In this document: in pieces, positions 17,449-26,705 of the stretch
Position numbering within the stretch: the first letter of the stretch is position 1
How the letters are laid out: each line of letters starts with the position of its first letter
NCBI RefSeq assembly: GCF_000685155.1
Contig: NZ_JMIY01000007.1
Coordinates: 237,041-301,040, forward strand
Length of the DNA: 64,000 nt
Direction of reading: 5' to 3'
Origin: Candidatus Methanoperedens nitratireducens
Lineage (GTDB): Archaea > Halobacteriota > Methanosarcinia > Methanosarcinales > Methanoperedenaceae
Program-made: the position numbers and the translations under genes
The notes under the pieces: generated by a model
Seen by the model: only the letters and a program-made list of their open reading frames with translations
Told to the model about the DNA's origin: nothing
Databases searched by the model: none

Positions 17449-18707
17449 TTTCTTCTCTGCCTCTGGAATTTCAACCTCTGGTACATTCCAGAAATGCTCT
17501 TTCGCTGCCAGAAGCCAATGATACCGAGTAATACAACCCCAAGATATGGAGCAAAGCTGGCTGCAAGCTTTGAGGTATTCGATCTATTATCGCTGTGCAT
17601 CGCTTCATGTTGATCGCTGGTAGCTCTGGATGCCGTACCAGCCATCGCACCTGAAAGTTTCACAGGCAGCCTCTTTTCTATCGACCGCCGCATACCGGTA
17701 GCATCGGTATACTGTATTCTGATGTTCATATCTGAACCTCCCCTCTGAGCTACCTGGAACGTTGCTGAGGTATAGTCTCCAGCATTCAGATTACCTATAA
17801 CCTGTGTACTGCTTCCCAGTACGCCAAAACTGTTTTGAGGAGGTATCTCCACGCTTACTGCTTTAGCTGGATTGACCCCTATGTTAGCTACACTGAGCAG
17901 AAAACTACTTCCAGATTCCTGGTAGCTTAACTCAAAATCTGTTATTCCTGCAATGCTTATACCAAGGTAATCGGTGGCTGAGTAGTTCATTCCTGATATT
18001 TGTAAAGGTATATTGTAAACTCCGGTCTGAGCAAGCGCATCAACCACGAGATTGAATTTGATCTCTGTCTCGTCTCCGGGGCGAAGACTGCCAAGGGAAA
18101 AGCCTGTACCTGAACCAACTATTGTAAATACATTTGCCAGGTGCTCGTGGGCAGTATTTATATTAGCATACAGGTTTTTTGCAGTACCTGTTCCCTCATT
18201 TTTGAATTTTAATACAACTTCATTTGTAGAGCCTGGGGTAGCAGTCCCGATAGAAGTGTTGATAAGTGTTATCACTGGTATGCCTTTAACGACCAGGGTT
18301 TTATCTTTCAGCACTACAGTAGTAGGCTGGCTGCTGCCTGAACCATCCTTCCCTTTCGTAGTTACATAGATATTAAACTCATACTCTCCCTCTACTGCGT
18401 TTTGATCTATATGGATTTTAAACTTGGCTGTCCGTATATCGTTCCAGTCTTCAATGCTACCGAGAACCGCCTGATTATCAAGTACGTGTATTGCTTTATC
18501 TGTAGCATTGTTTGCCGGAACGAGTCTCACGGTGGTATCAGTCCACCATGTACCATAACCAATATTTTTAATCGGAACCCATACAAAGAGTGTATCCCCG
18601 GGATACACAGGCTCATGCTCGGTTATAAGATACTCATTCGATGCCGCCGCAGCCTGTAAAAATAGCAGCGGAATAAGCAAAACAATACATTTTCCTATAG
18701 AACTCAT
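17445..18707 (-). CDS. Secreted COG1361/CARDB-like protein with C-terminal anchor (ABC partner)
   Basis: 420 residues. A signal peptide (CIVLLIPLLFLQAAAA) precedes three or four Ig-like CARDB/COG1361 repeats, recognisable by VYPGDTLFVWVPIKNIGYGT, GSTNEVVLKFKNEGTGTAKN and LSVANIGVNPAKAVSVEIPP. A membrane helix (YLGVVLLGIIGFW, about 390-402) and a basic tail follow. It sits between the ATPase (12 bp gap) and the permease (4 nt overlap), the place where bacterial MacA-type adaptor genes occur, so it is inferred to be the outer partner of the MacB-like exporter. No MacA sequence similarity is seen. Confidence 0.75.
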   Translation of the reverse strand: MSSIGKCIVLLIPLLFLQAAAASNEYLITEHEPVYPGDTLFVWVPIKNIGYGTWWTDTTVRLVPANNATDKAIHVLDNQAVLGSIEDWNDIRTAKFKIHIDQNAVEGEYEFNIYVTTKGKDGSGSSQPTTVVLKDKTLVVKGIPVITLINTSIGTATPGSTNEVVLKFKNEGTGTAKNLYANINTAHEHLANVFTIVGSGTGFSLGSLRPGDETEIKFNLVVDALAQTGVYNIPLQISGMNYSATDYLGISIAGITDFELSYQESGSSFLLSVANIGVNPAKAVSVEIPPQNSFGVLGSSTQVIGNLNAGDYTSATFQVAQRGGSDMNIRIQYTDATGMRRSIEKRLPVKLSGAMAGTASRATSDQHEAMHSDNRSNTSKLAASFAPYLGVVLLGIIGFWQRKSISGMYQRLKFQRQRRK

Positions 18708-18719
18708 ATTTACTCCTAA

Positions 18720-19388
18720 TTATGATGCAAGCGCTCCATCTATCATCCTCACGATTTTGTTCGCCCGCTCTGCAATTTTTTCATCGTGAGTGATCATAAC
18801 CACCGTGACGCCCTGTGCGTTTAGCTGTGCGAAAATATCCAGAACCTCGCCTCCAGCTTCTGTATCAAGATTACCTGTTGGCTCATCTGCCAGAAGTAAA
18901 AGTGGATATGTGGACAGGGCTCTTGCAATCGCTACCCTCTGGCTCTGGCCTCCTGAGAGCTGGGAAGGGTAATGATTGGCGCGGTCGGAGAGGCCCACAA
19001 GCTGCAGCAACTCCTCTGATCTATCCCATATCTGCACTTCACTGAATTCATGTATTCTCATTGGAAGCTGCACATTTTCAAGGGTGGTTAATGTTGGATA
19101 GAGATTATGGGACTGGAAGACAAAACCTATTTTTTTGCCCCTTATCCGGGCGAGTTCTATCTCGCTCAGGGCAGCAATATCCTGTCCTTCAAGTAGTACC
19201 CTGCCTTTTGTGGGTATGTCAAGACATCCTATCATGTTCATAGCAGTTGATTTCCCGCTTCCGCTTGGCCCCATAACTGCCACAAATTCTCCCGGCTTTA
19301 CTTTTAAGCTTAAACCCCGCAGAGCCGGGATCTCGACTTCACCTATCCTGTAGATTTTCCACACATCTTCAAGTTCAATAATGTTCAA
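18720..19388 (-). CDS. ABC transporter ATP-binding protein, LolD/MacB type
   Basis: 222 residues, the full size of a LolD-like ATPase. Walker A is GPSGSGKST (about 40-48), the Q-loop region [19 protein letters not shown], the signature [15 protein letters not shown] (about 143-157), Walker [14 protein letters not shown] and the switch histidine in VVMITHDEK. It is the first gene of an operon with a secreted COG1361-like protein, a MacB-like permease and probably the repeat protein at 14689. The system likely exports or extracts a lipid-linked or peptide substrate at the cell surface; the substrate is unknown. Confidence 0.94.
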   Translation of the reverse strand: MNIIELEDVWKIYRIGEVEIPALRGLSLKVKPGEFVAVMGPSGSGKSTAMNMIGCLDIPTKGRVLLEGQDIAALSEIELARIRGKKIGFVFQSHNLYPTLTTLENVQLPMRIHEFSEVQIWDRSEELLQLVGLSDRANHYPSQLSGGQSQRVAIARALSTYPLLLLADEPTGNLDTEAGGEVLDIFAQLNAQGVTVVMITHDEKIAERANKIVRMIDGALAS

Positions 19389-19719
19389 AAGAGATCTTCC
19401 TCATTTTATTTTTAAACGGGCTATGTTCCGACATCCTACGATCCCTGCAGCATTTTTATAGCCCGTTGGTATCTTAATGACTTTACAAGCAGTGTAAATC
19501 TAAGTAGTTTACGCTTTAAAAAATTAAAGTTGATGTATTTTCTTATCTTAATTTTTAAACCATAAATTAGATGAATAACGAAAGAAGAAAGTTAGGTATA
19601 AACAAGGAGAAACAAATGACGTCTATAATCGAGCTGGTGGTTTTTTTGATCAACCTGCCCTCTGGATAATAGATGAAATACAAACAGGCTTAAATAAAAT
19701 CTGATCAGGAGGGTTTGGT
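19389..19719. other. 331-bp divergent intergenic region with a possible 17-aa leader
   Basis: This region separates the ABC operon (minus) from the cupredoxin gene (plus). A small hairpin GTGTAAA/TTTACGC lies near 19494-19516. At 19616-19669 an AUG preceded by AAGGAGAAACAA opens a 17-codon frame (MTSIIELVVFLINLPSG, then stop). It ends about 50 nt before the cupredoxin TTG start, so it could be a leader peptide or chance. AT-rich stretches around 19545-19570 may hold the cupredoxin promoter. Nothing else is recognised. Confidence 0.3.
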
Positions 19720-20178
19720 TTGTCAAAATCAAAGAAACATAAGGAAAGGGGAAAGAAACAAAATAATAAGACTGCGCTCATGAGCATTTTGTTCGTACTT
19801 ATAATCATCGCGATTTTTGGCTCTGCTGTGTATATACTAATGAGTAAAACGGCATCTTTGGAGCCTGTGGACAAAGATGCTATTAAAATGACCGTTACCA
19901 TGGCAGGCTTTGATCCCGGTATAATCAGGGCACAGGCAGGAGAGCCAGTGACCATAAACTTGATAAATCCGGATAATTCGCATCATACCGATGGTGGTGG
20001 CTTTCATAACTTCATTCTTACAGCAGGATTATCCAGCGTGAATATTACAGTTCCTCCCCTGAGCCAGAAGGTGTTTACCTTTACTCCTACGCAGCCAGGG
20101 GAATACCACTGGTACTGTGACATATGCTGTGGGGGCAAGGAGAACCCCAGCATGCACGGGACACTTATAGTGGCCTGA
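19720..20178 (+). CDS. Membrane-anchored cupredoxin
   Basis: 152 residues from a TTG codon placed 6 nt after a strong AGGAGGG site. A basic N-terminus and one membrane helix (LMSILFVLIIIAIFGSAVYI, about 20-39) anchor an external cupredoxin domain (about 53-152). Candidate copper ligands are the histidines in NSHHTDGGGFHNF (about 88-100) and the C-terminal YHWYCDICCGGKENPSMHG (about 129-147). The loop has three cysteines and an MH pair, which fits neither a plain type 1 site nor the canonical CuA C-x3-C-x3-H-x2-M exactly. It is followed 10 bp later by a CcdA gene, so an electron-transfer or copper/heme redox role at the outer membrane face is inferred. Confidence 0.8.
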   Translation: MSKSKKHKERGKKQNNKTALMSILFVLIIIAIFGSAVYILMSKTASLEPVDKDAIKMTVTMAGFDPGIIRAQAGEPVTINLINPDNSHHTDGGGFHNFILTAGLSSVNITVPPLSQKVFTFTPTQPGEYHWYCDICCGGKENPSMHGTLIVA

Positions 20179-20188
20179 TGGGAGAACG

Positions 20189-20884
20189 ATGGCTATCGAC
20201 CCCCAGACGCTGACACTTCCCCTTGTAATTACTGCAGGTTTAATTGATGGATTTAACCCGTGTGCTTTCGCTGTACTACTGCTGTTCATAACATTTACCA
20301 TGGGCATGCTTCAGATGCAAACAAATTACAGGTTCGGGTTGTGGAGGACGGGTTTGATATATATAAGCGGTATATTCATAACCTATGTGCTAATAGGCGT
20401 TGGGTTTCTTGGTGCTATATCCTTCTTCTCCACAACACATGCTGTTGGTAAGGCGGCAGCTTTTGTTTCCATGATACTTGGCGTGGTTGTCATGAAGGAT
20501 TACTTTATACCAGGCGGATTCGGGCTTTCAATACCCAAGAGAATGCACACACCTATAAACAACTGGATAAAGCGCACCTCTGCGCCAGGTGTCTTTGGTG
20601 CCGGAGTACTTGTAGGTCTGTGTACCGTACCCTGCAGCGGCGGGATATATCTTGCTGTTCTGGGGCTTCTGGCACTGCAATCAACACTGGCTCAGGGCAT
20701 ACTGTACCTGCTGCTGTACAACCTGATGCTTATCATGCCGCTTGTGGCAGTGCTGCTTGCTTCTTCAAACAGGGTTGTAGTTGATAAGATGGTAGCATGG
20801 CAGTCACGGAACAGTACAAGGGTGAAACTGGTAATGGGCTCATTCATGATAGCAATGGGATTTGTGATACTGGTGATAATATAA
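20189..20884 (+). CDS. ccdA: Cytochrome c biogenesis protein CcdA (DsbD-like)
   Basis: 231 residues with about six membrane helices. The conserved pair of cysteines is seen in DGFNPCAFAVLLLFITFTMG (about 21-40) and LCTVPCSGGIYLAVLGLLAL (about 147-166). CcdA passes electrons from cytoplasmic thioredoxin across the membrane to reduce apocytochrome c or other external thiols. That suits an organism with the multiheme cytochrome encoded at 63488. The gene follows the cupredoxin by 10 bp in what looks like a two-gene operon, so the cupredoxin's cysteines might be one of its targets (inference). Confidence 0.9.
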   Translation: MAIDPQTLTLPLVITAGLIDGFNPCAFAVLLLFITFTMGMLQMQTNYRFGLWRTGLIYISGIFITYVLIGVGFLGAISFFSTTHAVGKAAAFVSMILGVVVMKDYFIPGGFGLSIPKRMHTPINNWIKRTSAPGVFGAGVLVGLCTVPCSGGIYLAVLGLLALQSTLAQGILYLLLYNLMLIMPLVAVLLASSNRVVVDKMVAWQSRNSTRVKLVMGSFMIAMGFVILVII

Positions 20885-21006
20885 TTAGCGGATATAGATC
20901 TCGTGATGCACATGTACACCTTGCCTGTTCCAGCCGCACCAGGTCATCTTACTTTTATAATAGCAGTTGAAATCTATAAATATATTGTAAGGCAAAGGTA
21001 AAGATC

Positions 21007-21711
21007 ATGTCACTATCCTGGTTGAGGGATTCAGCAATCGCAGATGTGCTTCTGGCAGTATTATCTGTAGTCATCTTCATGTTTGCTTATCAGTTTCTCA
21101 TAATTAGAAAGCCTGTTGAGAATCTACCCCAGATACTGATCGGCATTGCGCTATCCACTGCCGGACTTATCCTGTTCTTAGAAGGACTCAAACTTGGATT
21201 CTTGCCACTGGGACGTCAGGTAGGTGCAGATCTCTCTGGCACTGGCTCGGCCTACCTTGTAATTATTTTTGGCTCTATTTTCGGATATGTGATTACACTT
21301 GCAGAGCCCAATCTGCGTGTACTTATCAACCAGGTTGAAATGGTCTCCTCAGGCGCCATACCGGGAAACCTTGTTATGCATGTTGTAGGCATAGGGGTCG
21401 GGATGGCGCTTGGGATATCGATGCTGAGGATACTTCTTGGTATACCCCTCTGGAAGATTATAGTCCCTGGATACATTCTGGCATTTGTGCTCATTTATTT
21501 TGCGCCTGTATATATAGTTCCACTGGCATTTGATGCCGGGGCTGTTGTAACAGGTCCCCTGGTTGTACCGTTGATTCTCACCATAGGGGTAGGGCTGATA
21601 TCGGTTCTGGGCGGAAGGGACCCGCTTATTGAGAGCTTCGGGCTGGTTGCGACCGTAACCCTTGCACCCGTGATCTCGCTTTTAATACTTGGTATCGCAA
21701 TAGGAGAATGA
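21007..21711 (+). CDS. DUF1538 membrane protein
   Basis: 234 residues with six or seven hydrophobic segments and the DUF1538 signature region: FLEGLKLGFLPLGRQVGADL (about 58-77), FGYVITLAEPNLRVLINQVE (about 97-116), and DAGAVVTGPLVVPLILTIGV with GRDPLIESFGLVATVTLAPV near the end. DUF1538 proteins are predicted transporters of unknown substrate. The gene ends 1 bp before a PII-like gene, and this pairing suggests gating by the PII-like protein in the way GlnK gates AmtB, but this is inference. A weak GGTAAAG ribosome site precedes the ATG. Confidence 0.85.
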   Translation: MSLSWLRDSAIADVLLAVLSVVIFMFAYQFLIIRKPVENLPQILIGIALSTAGLILFLEGLKLGFLPLGRQVGADLSGTGSAYLVIIFGSIFGYVITLAEPNLRVLINQVEMVSSGAIPGNLVMHVVGIGVGMALGISMLRILLGIPLWKIIVPGYILAFVLIYFAPVYIVPLAFDAGAVVTGPLVVPLILTIGVGLISVLGGRDPLIESFGLVATVTLAPVISLLILGIAIGE

Positions 21712-21712
21712 A

Positions 21713-22036
21713 ATGAAATATCTCACAAATTATAATGTAATATTCACGATTGTTGAGAGAGGAAAAGGTGAAACGATAATTAAGGCAGCGCATGAGGCCG
21801 GAGCCGAGGGAGCTACCCTGTTCTTCGGAAGAGGAACAGGGGTTCACGAGCACAAAAAGATCCTTGGAATCCCAATCGAGCCTGAGAAGGAGATCGTGAT
21901 AACACTGATCGAAAAGGAAAAAACCGATGCAATCCTTGAGGCTATTGTGAGGGCAGGGAAACTGGATGAACCGGGCCATGGCAGGGCATTTGTTTTAAAT
22001 GTTGAGAAAATGGCAGGTGCGGTGCATCTTGAATAG
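21713..22036 (+). CDS. PII-like signalling protein
   Basis: 107 residues with the ferredoxin-like PII fold pattern: NYNVIFTIVERGKGETIIKA (about 6-25), AGAEGATLFFGRGTGVHEHK with the loop region (about 29-48), IPIEPEKEIVITLIEKEKTD and a C-terminal GHGRAFVLNVEKMAGAVHL. It lacks the canonical GlnB/GlnK T-loop uridylylation tyrosine sequence, so it is a PII-like rather than a true nitrogen PII protein. It is co-transcribed with the DUF1538 membrane protein (1 bp gap), which it probably senses for or regulates. Confidence 0.83.
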   Translation: MKYLTNYNVIFTIVERGKGETIIKAAHEAGAEGATLFFGRGTGVHEHKKILGIPIEPEKEIVITLIEKEKTDAILEAIVRAGKLDEPGHGRAFVLNVEKMAGAVHLE

Positions 22037-22073
22037 AAACGCTGGCTTTCAGGATTCGGGGACTTAAAACAAT

Positions 22074-22682
22074 ATGCTGCATCGCATCACAGGATTAATG
22101 GATAAAGGTATGCCGGTAAGCGTACTATTTACTGAGGAGATGGGTGAGGATACTTCCCTGCTGTACTGTGAGTTAATCCAGAGGGCCAGGTCTGGAGAAT
22201 CTTTCCTTATCCGAGACCAGGGCTGCAGGGCAGGAGCGTTTGTGCTGGGGGATACGCAGATAAGTCCTGAAGATTATTACTATACATCAAAACGATACAG
22301 GGATAGAGATGCAGCAAAAAACGCTGTTTCCAACCTTCACAGGATCGCAAAAAAAGAAGGCTCAATAAGAATAGCCCCGTACTCTGGCAGGGATTTTGAT
22401 ATCCTGATCCTCTTCCTGAAACCTGAGCGGGCGATGCGGCTCGTCCAGGCCTTTACCTATGAGGACGGGAGCGCAGTTGAACTTAAGACAGGCGGCATAG
22501 CCTCAGTCTGCAGTGACTGCACAGCCTATCCAATGAAGGGGAAGCTGGGAATATCACCAGGCTGCAAAGGATCAAGGAAACACAGCAGATATCCTGATGA
22601 CGAACTTGTGGTCGGGATACCCGCTCAATTGGCACGGAGGATCGAGACTGCCCTTGGGAAAATCCCCGGGACTGTTGAGTAA
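22074..22682 (+). CDS. DUF169 family protein
   Basis: 202 residues, soluble. The DUF169 hallmarks are visible: an N-terminal VSVLFTEEMG, a cysteine region LLYCELIQRARSGESFLIRD with DQGCRAGAFVLG, and the C-terminal TGGIASVCSDCTAYPMKGKL then GISPGCKGSRKHSRYPDDEL. Five or six conserved-looking cysteines suggest metal or Fe-S binding, but the family's function is not established. It begins 37 bp after the PII-like gene and may belong to the same transcript. Its role cannot be inferred from the neighbours. Confidence 0.75.
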   Translation: MLHRITGLMDKGMPVSVLFTEEMGEDTSLLYCELIQRARSGESFLIRDQGCRAGAFVLGDTQISPEDYYYTSKRYRDRDAAKNAVSNLHRIAKKEGSIRIAPYSGRDFDILILFLKPERAMRLVQAFTYEDGSAVELKTGGIASVCSDCTAYPMKGKLGISPGCKGSRKHSRYPDDELVVGIPAQLARRIETALGKIPGTVE

Positions 22683-22733
22683 ACACAGACCTCAGGTTTA
22701 AGTATTAACACGCCTATTTTTTAATTTGAAAAA

Positions 22734-23570
22734 ATGGAATTTTTAATAAGGTTTGCACGTCAGTGGGTCGCAGGCGAGACACTGGATGACGCCATAGTAC
22801 AGGCACAAAAAAGGAACAGCTCAGATATAGGAGCCATAATAAATTATCTCGGGGAACATGTAAAGGAAGTACCAGAGGCAGAGAGAAACCTGGAAGAGAA
22901 CCTGAGGATACTTGACAGAACAGAGAGATCAAAAATCAATGCTTCCCTCTCAATAAAGCTCACACAGCTTGGGCTTGATATCGATAAGGGCCTGTGTCTC
23001 TTGAATATGGAAAAAATTACAAGCAGCGCAACATCAAAAAACATCTTTATCTGGGTCGATATGGAGAACTCGCCTTATACAGAGGATACTGTTGACATAT
23101 ACCTCGAAATCCTTAAAAAATATAAAAATGTTGGCATTGCAATACAATCCAACATGAGAAGAAGCGAGGATGATGTTAAGAGGATAGCCGCAGCAGGGGG
23201 TATAATCCGTCTTGTCAAGGGAGCATACAAAGAGAAAAAGGAGATAGCATACACAAGCGGAAAAGAGACATCGATTAACTTCTCAAAGCTCATGGGCTAC
23301 CTTTTCTATAAGAGCCCCTTTCTTGCCATCGCCACGCATGATGAGCTGTTGATAAACGAAGCAATCGAGGTGAATAAAGCCCATAAGAGGAGAATAGAAT
23401 TCCAGATGCTCATGGGAGTGAGGGACGATCTTAAACGCAGGCTTGTAAAGAGTGGTTTTGCAGTAGTAGATTACATCCCCTATGGAACGCACTGGTTCCC
23501 TTATACTACACGCAGGTTAAGGGAGAGGAAGAGGAATATACTGCTGATACTGCGGTCTATATTTGAATGA
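22734..23570 (+). CDS. Proline dehydrogenase family protein
   Basis: 278 residues, a short monofunctional PRODH of the FAD-dependent TIM-barrel family that oxidises proline to pyrroline-5-carboxylate. Motifs are INASLSIKLTQLGLDID (about 64-80), IFIWVDMENSPYTEDTVDIY (about 102-121), GIAIQSNMRRSEDDVKRI, IIRLVKGAYKEKKEIAY (the RLVKGAY FAD/substrate strand) and YIPYGTHWFPYTTRRLRER at the C-terminus. No pyrroline-5-carboxylate dehydrogenase gene is adjacent. It is convergent with the M20 peptidase gene 18 bp downstream. Confidence 0.88.
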   Translation: MEFLIRFARQWVAGETLDDAIVQAQKRNSSDIGAIINYLGEHVKEVPEAERNLEENLRILDRTERSKINASLSIKLTQLGLDIDKGLCLLNMEKITSSATSKNIFIWVDMENSPYTEDTVDIYLEILKKYKNVGIAIQSNMRRSEDDVKRIAAAGGIIRLVKGAYKEKKEIAYTSGKETSINFSKLMGYLFYKSPFLAIATHDELLINEAIEVNKAHKRRIEFQMLMGVRDDLKRRLVKSGFAVVDYIPYGTHWFPYTTRRLRERKRNILLILRSIFE

Positions 23571-23588
23571 TATACTCCCTGACCAGTA

Positions 23589-24845
23589 CTACCCGCATAT
23601 TAACCTTGCCAGGAACTTCATATACATCACAAGATCTTCCATCCTGATATTCTCATCATCTGCATGGGCATTGCTCTCTGTCCTTCTTCCGATCCCGAAG
23701 CAGCATGCGGGCAATCCTGTGACCCTGACCGCGTACGCCACATCCAGGCTTCCCTGCGCCCCTGCAAACCCGATCTCCCTGCCTGCCACTTCACTGGCGG
23801 CACTCTGTACTTCCTTTACCCAGGGATGGCTCATATCCGTAAGCATGGGCGCGTATATCTCATCACAGCTCCATTTAAGAACGATGTCCGGGTTATTCTG
23901 CCTCGCTCTGGAGATGGCCTCTGACATCTCTTTGCATACATCATCGAATCTCTCTTCCGGGATAAAGCGGCGATCACCCTTCAATGTGCACCTGTCAGGG
24001 ATTATGTTCTGTTTAACGCCTGCGTTTATAATATTGATATTAAGAACAGGTACGAGGGTTCTGAGACCTGTTCTCCGGGTTATCGCCATGCTTGCCGGCA
24101 CCTTTGAGCGCCTTTTTTCGATCTCTGCCTTTAGCTTCATCAACTCATTCATGACAGGAATGGATCTCTCTATGGCATTCACGCCAAGAAAACTGCTGCC
24201 GCTGTGGTATGATCTTCCAGAGATATCGATCTGCCAGTCCACGTTCCCGTTTGAGGCAATAGTGATATCATCGCTGTCCCCGTCCATGCTAAGGAAATAA
24301 TCCGCCCCAAGCTTTCCAAGATCTGCAAGGTAGCACAGGCCGGAGTAAGGCCCCATCTCCTCATCTGTTGTCAGGGCGATATTCAGGTTATACTCTGGCT
24401 CTATATCCAGTTCCCTCATCGCAGAAAGAACTGTTAGTAGCGCAGCAGGTCCTCCTTTTGAATCTGCTACACCACGTCCGAAGATGCGCCCATCCCTGAC
24501 CGTGCATTCAAACGGCGGCACGCTCCAGTTTGCACTTGCAGGGACAACATCGAGGTGCGTATTGATCAGGAGTGTTTTCTCGGCGCCGACGTTTCTTATG
24601 GCAGACAGGTTCGCCCGCTCCCCGGGAAGGTGCGAGAGGCGTGGGTTTTTCTTCTCAAATAACTCGCGTGGCATGATGAGCTTCTCAACCTTAAAACCAA
24701 GGTCTGCGAGTTTTTCAATCATGAGATCCACTGCTCTCTCGTAATTTTCACCTGGTGGAACCTGAGTGGGAATGCGCACAAGTTCATCGAGTGTATCAAG
24801 CGCCTGACTGGAGCAGGATTCAAGATAATCAAATAATGCCTTCAT
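23589..24845 (-). CDS. M20 family metallopeptidase/deacylase (ArgE/DapE-like)
   Basis: 418 residues. Zinc-site motifs of the M20 family are seen: LLINTHLDVVPASANW (metal H and catalytic D, about 90-105), GRIFGRGVADSKGGPAALLT (metal D), ALTTDEEMGPYSG (catalytic E and metal E) and YHSGSSFLGVNAIERSIPVM in the lid domain; a late histidine in RTESNAHADDENIRM completes the site. The family hydrolyses N-acyl amino acids or succinyl-diaminopimelate; the exact substrate cannot be read. It is divergent from the DRG GTPase gene, with only 63 bp between them. Confidence 0.88.
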   Translation of the reverse strand: MKALFDYLESCSSQALDTLDELVRIPTQVPPGENYERAVDLMIEKLADLGFKVEKLIMPRELFEKKNPRLSHLPGERANLSAIRNVGAEKTLLINTHLDVVPASANWSVPPFECTVRDGRIFGRGVADSKGGPAALLTVLSAMRELDIEPEYNLNIALTTDEEMGPYSGLCYLADLGKLGADYFLSMDGDSDDITIASNGNVDWQIDISGRSYHSGSSFLGVNAIERSIPVMNELMKLKAEIEKRRSKVPASMAITRRTGLRTLVPVLNINIINAGVKQNIIPDRCTLKGDRRFIPEERFDDVCKEMSEAISRARQNNPDIVLKWSCDEIYAPMLTDMSHPWVKEVQSAASEVAGREIGFAGAQGSLDVAYAVRVTGLPACCFGIGRRTESNAHADDENIRMEDLVMYMKFLARLICG

Positions 24846-24908
24846 CCATGTTCAAGAAGGCTTTTATAACCCAAATCCTTTTTGCCTTATCTACATCTAT
24901 AAGAGCAG

Positions 24909-26003
24909 ATGGCACTTGAAGAAGATATAAAGGCAGTCGAAGATGAAATCTCCAAAACAAAATACAACAAGGCTACCGAAGGTCATATAGGCCGACTTAA
25001 AGCAAAGCTTGCAAGGTTGAGGGAGGAGGTACAGAAAAGGGCATCATCAAAATCAGGCGGTGAAGGATTCTCAGTTAAGAAATCAGGAGATGCATCGGTT
25101 GTGCTTGTTGGATTCCCGTCAGTGGGCAAAAGCACGCTGTTAAACAGCCTGACAGGGACGCAGTCGCAGGTCGCAGCATATGAATTTACCACACTGGATG
25201 TGGTTCCTGGTTCAATGGAGTATAAGGGGGCCACAATCCAGATACTGGACGTGCCCGGCCTTGTAAAAGGTGCTGCATCAGGGAGAGGACGGGGTAAAGA
25301 AGTCATCGCAGTAGTAAGGAACGCTGATCTGGCAGTGATACTGCTGGATGTTTTTCAGCTTGTCCATTATGATGTTCTTGTTGAGGAACTGAACGATGCG
25401 GGTATTCGCATCAATTCAAGACCACCTGATGTCACAATCAGGAAAAAACCAAGGGGAGGCATCAGCATCAACAGTACGGTTAATCTTGATCTTGACGGGG
25501 ACACGATAAGATCGATAATGGGAGAGTACAGGCTCCATAATGCGGATGTAGTGATACGCGAGAATATCGATATAGACCAGTTAATAGATGTGATCCTGGG
25601 CAACAGGAAATATATCCCGGCGATAGTGGTTATCAATAAGATCGATCTTGCAGATGAATACACACTGCGGGCATGTAAAGAAAAATTCCCTGATGCACTG
25701 CTGGTATCGGCTGATAAAAAGATTCATATCGACGAACTAAAAGAGATACTGTTCAACAGACTTGGATTCATCAGGATATACCTGAAACCACAGGGAAAGC
25801 AGCCTGATATGGATGAGCCCCTGATAGTCAGATACGGATCTACCATAGGTGATATATGCGACAGGCTCCACCGTGATTTCAGGAACAGGTTCAGATATGC
25901 CCAGGTCTGGGGAAGATCTGCAAAACATAAGGGCCAGCGTGTGGGTCTTGATCATATACTGTACGATAATGATATACTGACGATAATATTGAGGAAGCAA
26001 TGA
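24909..26003 (+). CDS. DRG-type GTP-binding protein with TGS domain
   Basis: 364 residues of the Obg/DRG superfamily. An N-terminal helical region ([20 protein letters not shown]) precedes the G domain: G1 [10 protein letters not shown] (about 67-76), G2/G3 around [11 protein letters not shown] and [12 protein letters not shown]4 [10 protein letters not shown] and G5 LLVSADKK. The C-terminal TGS domain spans about 290-364 ([20 protein letters not shown] to the end). DRG proteins bind ribosomes and act in translation. The gene overlaps the Nudix gene by 4 nt (ATGA), and the Nudix gene overlaps tfs, giving an information-processing operon. Confidence 0.94.
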   Translation: MALEEDIKAVEDEISKTKYNKATEGHIGRLKAKLARLREEVQKRASSKSGGEGFSVKKSGDASVVLVGFPSVGKSTLLNSLTGTQSQVAAYEFTTLDVVPGSMEYKGATIQILDVPGLVKGAASGRGRGKEVIAVVRNADLAVILLDVFQLVHYDVLVEELNDAGIRINSRPPDVTIRKKPRGGISINSTVNLDLDGDTIRSIMGEYRLHNADVVIRENIDIDQLIDVILGNRKYIPAIVVINKIDLADEYTLRACKEKFPDALLVSADKKIHIDELKEILFNRLGFIRIYLKPQGKQPDMDEPLIVRYGSTIGDICDRLHRDFRNRFRYAQVWGRSAKHKGQRVGLDHILYDNDILTIILRKQ

Positions 26004-26449
26004 AACCACAAACACCACTTCTGACAGTAGATGCGATTATAATCTACAGAGGAAAACTTGTGTTAATTATGCGTAAAAACCCGCCGTATCAGGATCATTT
26101 CGCACTTCCTGGCGGGTTTGTAGACGTGGGGGAAACAGTAGAGAGCGCTGTGATCCGTGAGGCAAAGGAGGAGACAGGGCTTGATATTCGACTTATCAAG
26201 CTTCTGGGTGTGTATTCTGATCCCTCACGCGATCCGAGAGGACATACCGTTTCCATATGCTACCTTGCAAAAGGAATCGGAACACTTAAGGCAGATTCTG
26301 ATGCTAAGGATATAGGGCTTTTCGATTTAAACGAAATACCTGAATTGGCATTTGACCATAATAAGATCATAGAAAACGCTAAGAGTGATATCAATGGAGT
26401 TTTGTCCAAAATGCAAGAGCATGATGATGCCTGCGAACAAGATTTTTAA
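26000..26449 (+). CDS. Nudix hydrolase
   Basis: 149 residues. The complete Nudix box GX5EX7REUXEEXGU is present as [20 protein letters not shown] followed by ETGLD (about 37-61). The N-terminus ([20 protein letters not shown]) resembles ADP-ribose or nucleotide-sugar pyrophosphatases, with a hydrophobic beta strand before the box. The likely role is hydrolysis of nucleoside diphosphates linked to another moiety; substrate not determined. It overlaps the DRG GTPase gene at its start (4 nt) and the tfs gene at its end (56 nt), an unusually long coding overlap. Confidence 0.9.
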   Translation: MKPQTPLLTVDAIIIYRGKLVLIMRKNPPYQDHFALPGGFVDVGETVESAVIREAKEETGLDIRLIKLLGVYSDPSRDPRGHTVSICYLAKGIGTLKADSDAKDIGLFDLNEIPELAFDHNKIIENAKSDINGVLSKMQEHDDACEQDF

Positions 26450-26702
26450 ATGCAGGAATCCTGATTGCGGGTTCGAAAAAGAAATTAAAGAAAGCTTTGT
26501 CTCAAAGTCTGAGCGAAAGGAGCGCGAGGTCTCCGTACTGGAGGGGCGCGCAATGGGAATGCCCACAACCCGGGCCATATGTGAGGAATGCGGCAACGAC
26601 ACAGCATACTGGTGGTTGCGGCAGCTTCGGGCCGCTGATGAGAGTGAGGTACGGTTTTTCAGGTGTACAAAGTGCGGAAATACGTGGAGAGAGTATAGTT
26701 AA
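26394..26702 (+). CDS. tfs: Transcription factor S (TFS), RNA polymerase cleavage factor
   Basis: 102 residues from ATG at 26394, [12 protein letters not shown]. The N-terminal zinc ribbon (CPKC...CRNPDC, about 4-24) resembles Rpb9, and the C-terminal ribbon (CEEC...CTKC, about 64-95) resembles TFIIS. The acidic DE pair in [10 protein letters not shown], which in TFIIS/TFS reaches the polymerase active site and drives transcript cleavage, is intact. Its first 56 nt overlap the end of the Nudix gene. A start three codons upstream is possible but gives no match to the family. Confidence 0.93.
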   Translation: MEFCPKCKSMMMPANKIFKCRNPDCGFEKEIKESFVSKSERKEREVSVLEGRAMGMPTTRAICEECGNDTAYWWLRQLRAADESEVRFFRCTKCGNTWREYS

Positions 26703-26705
26703 TAC

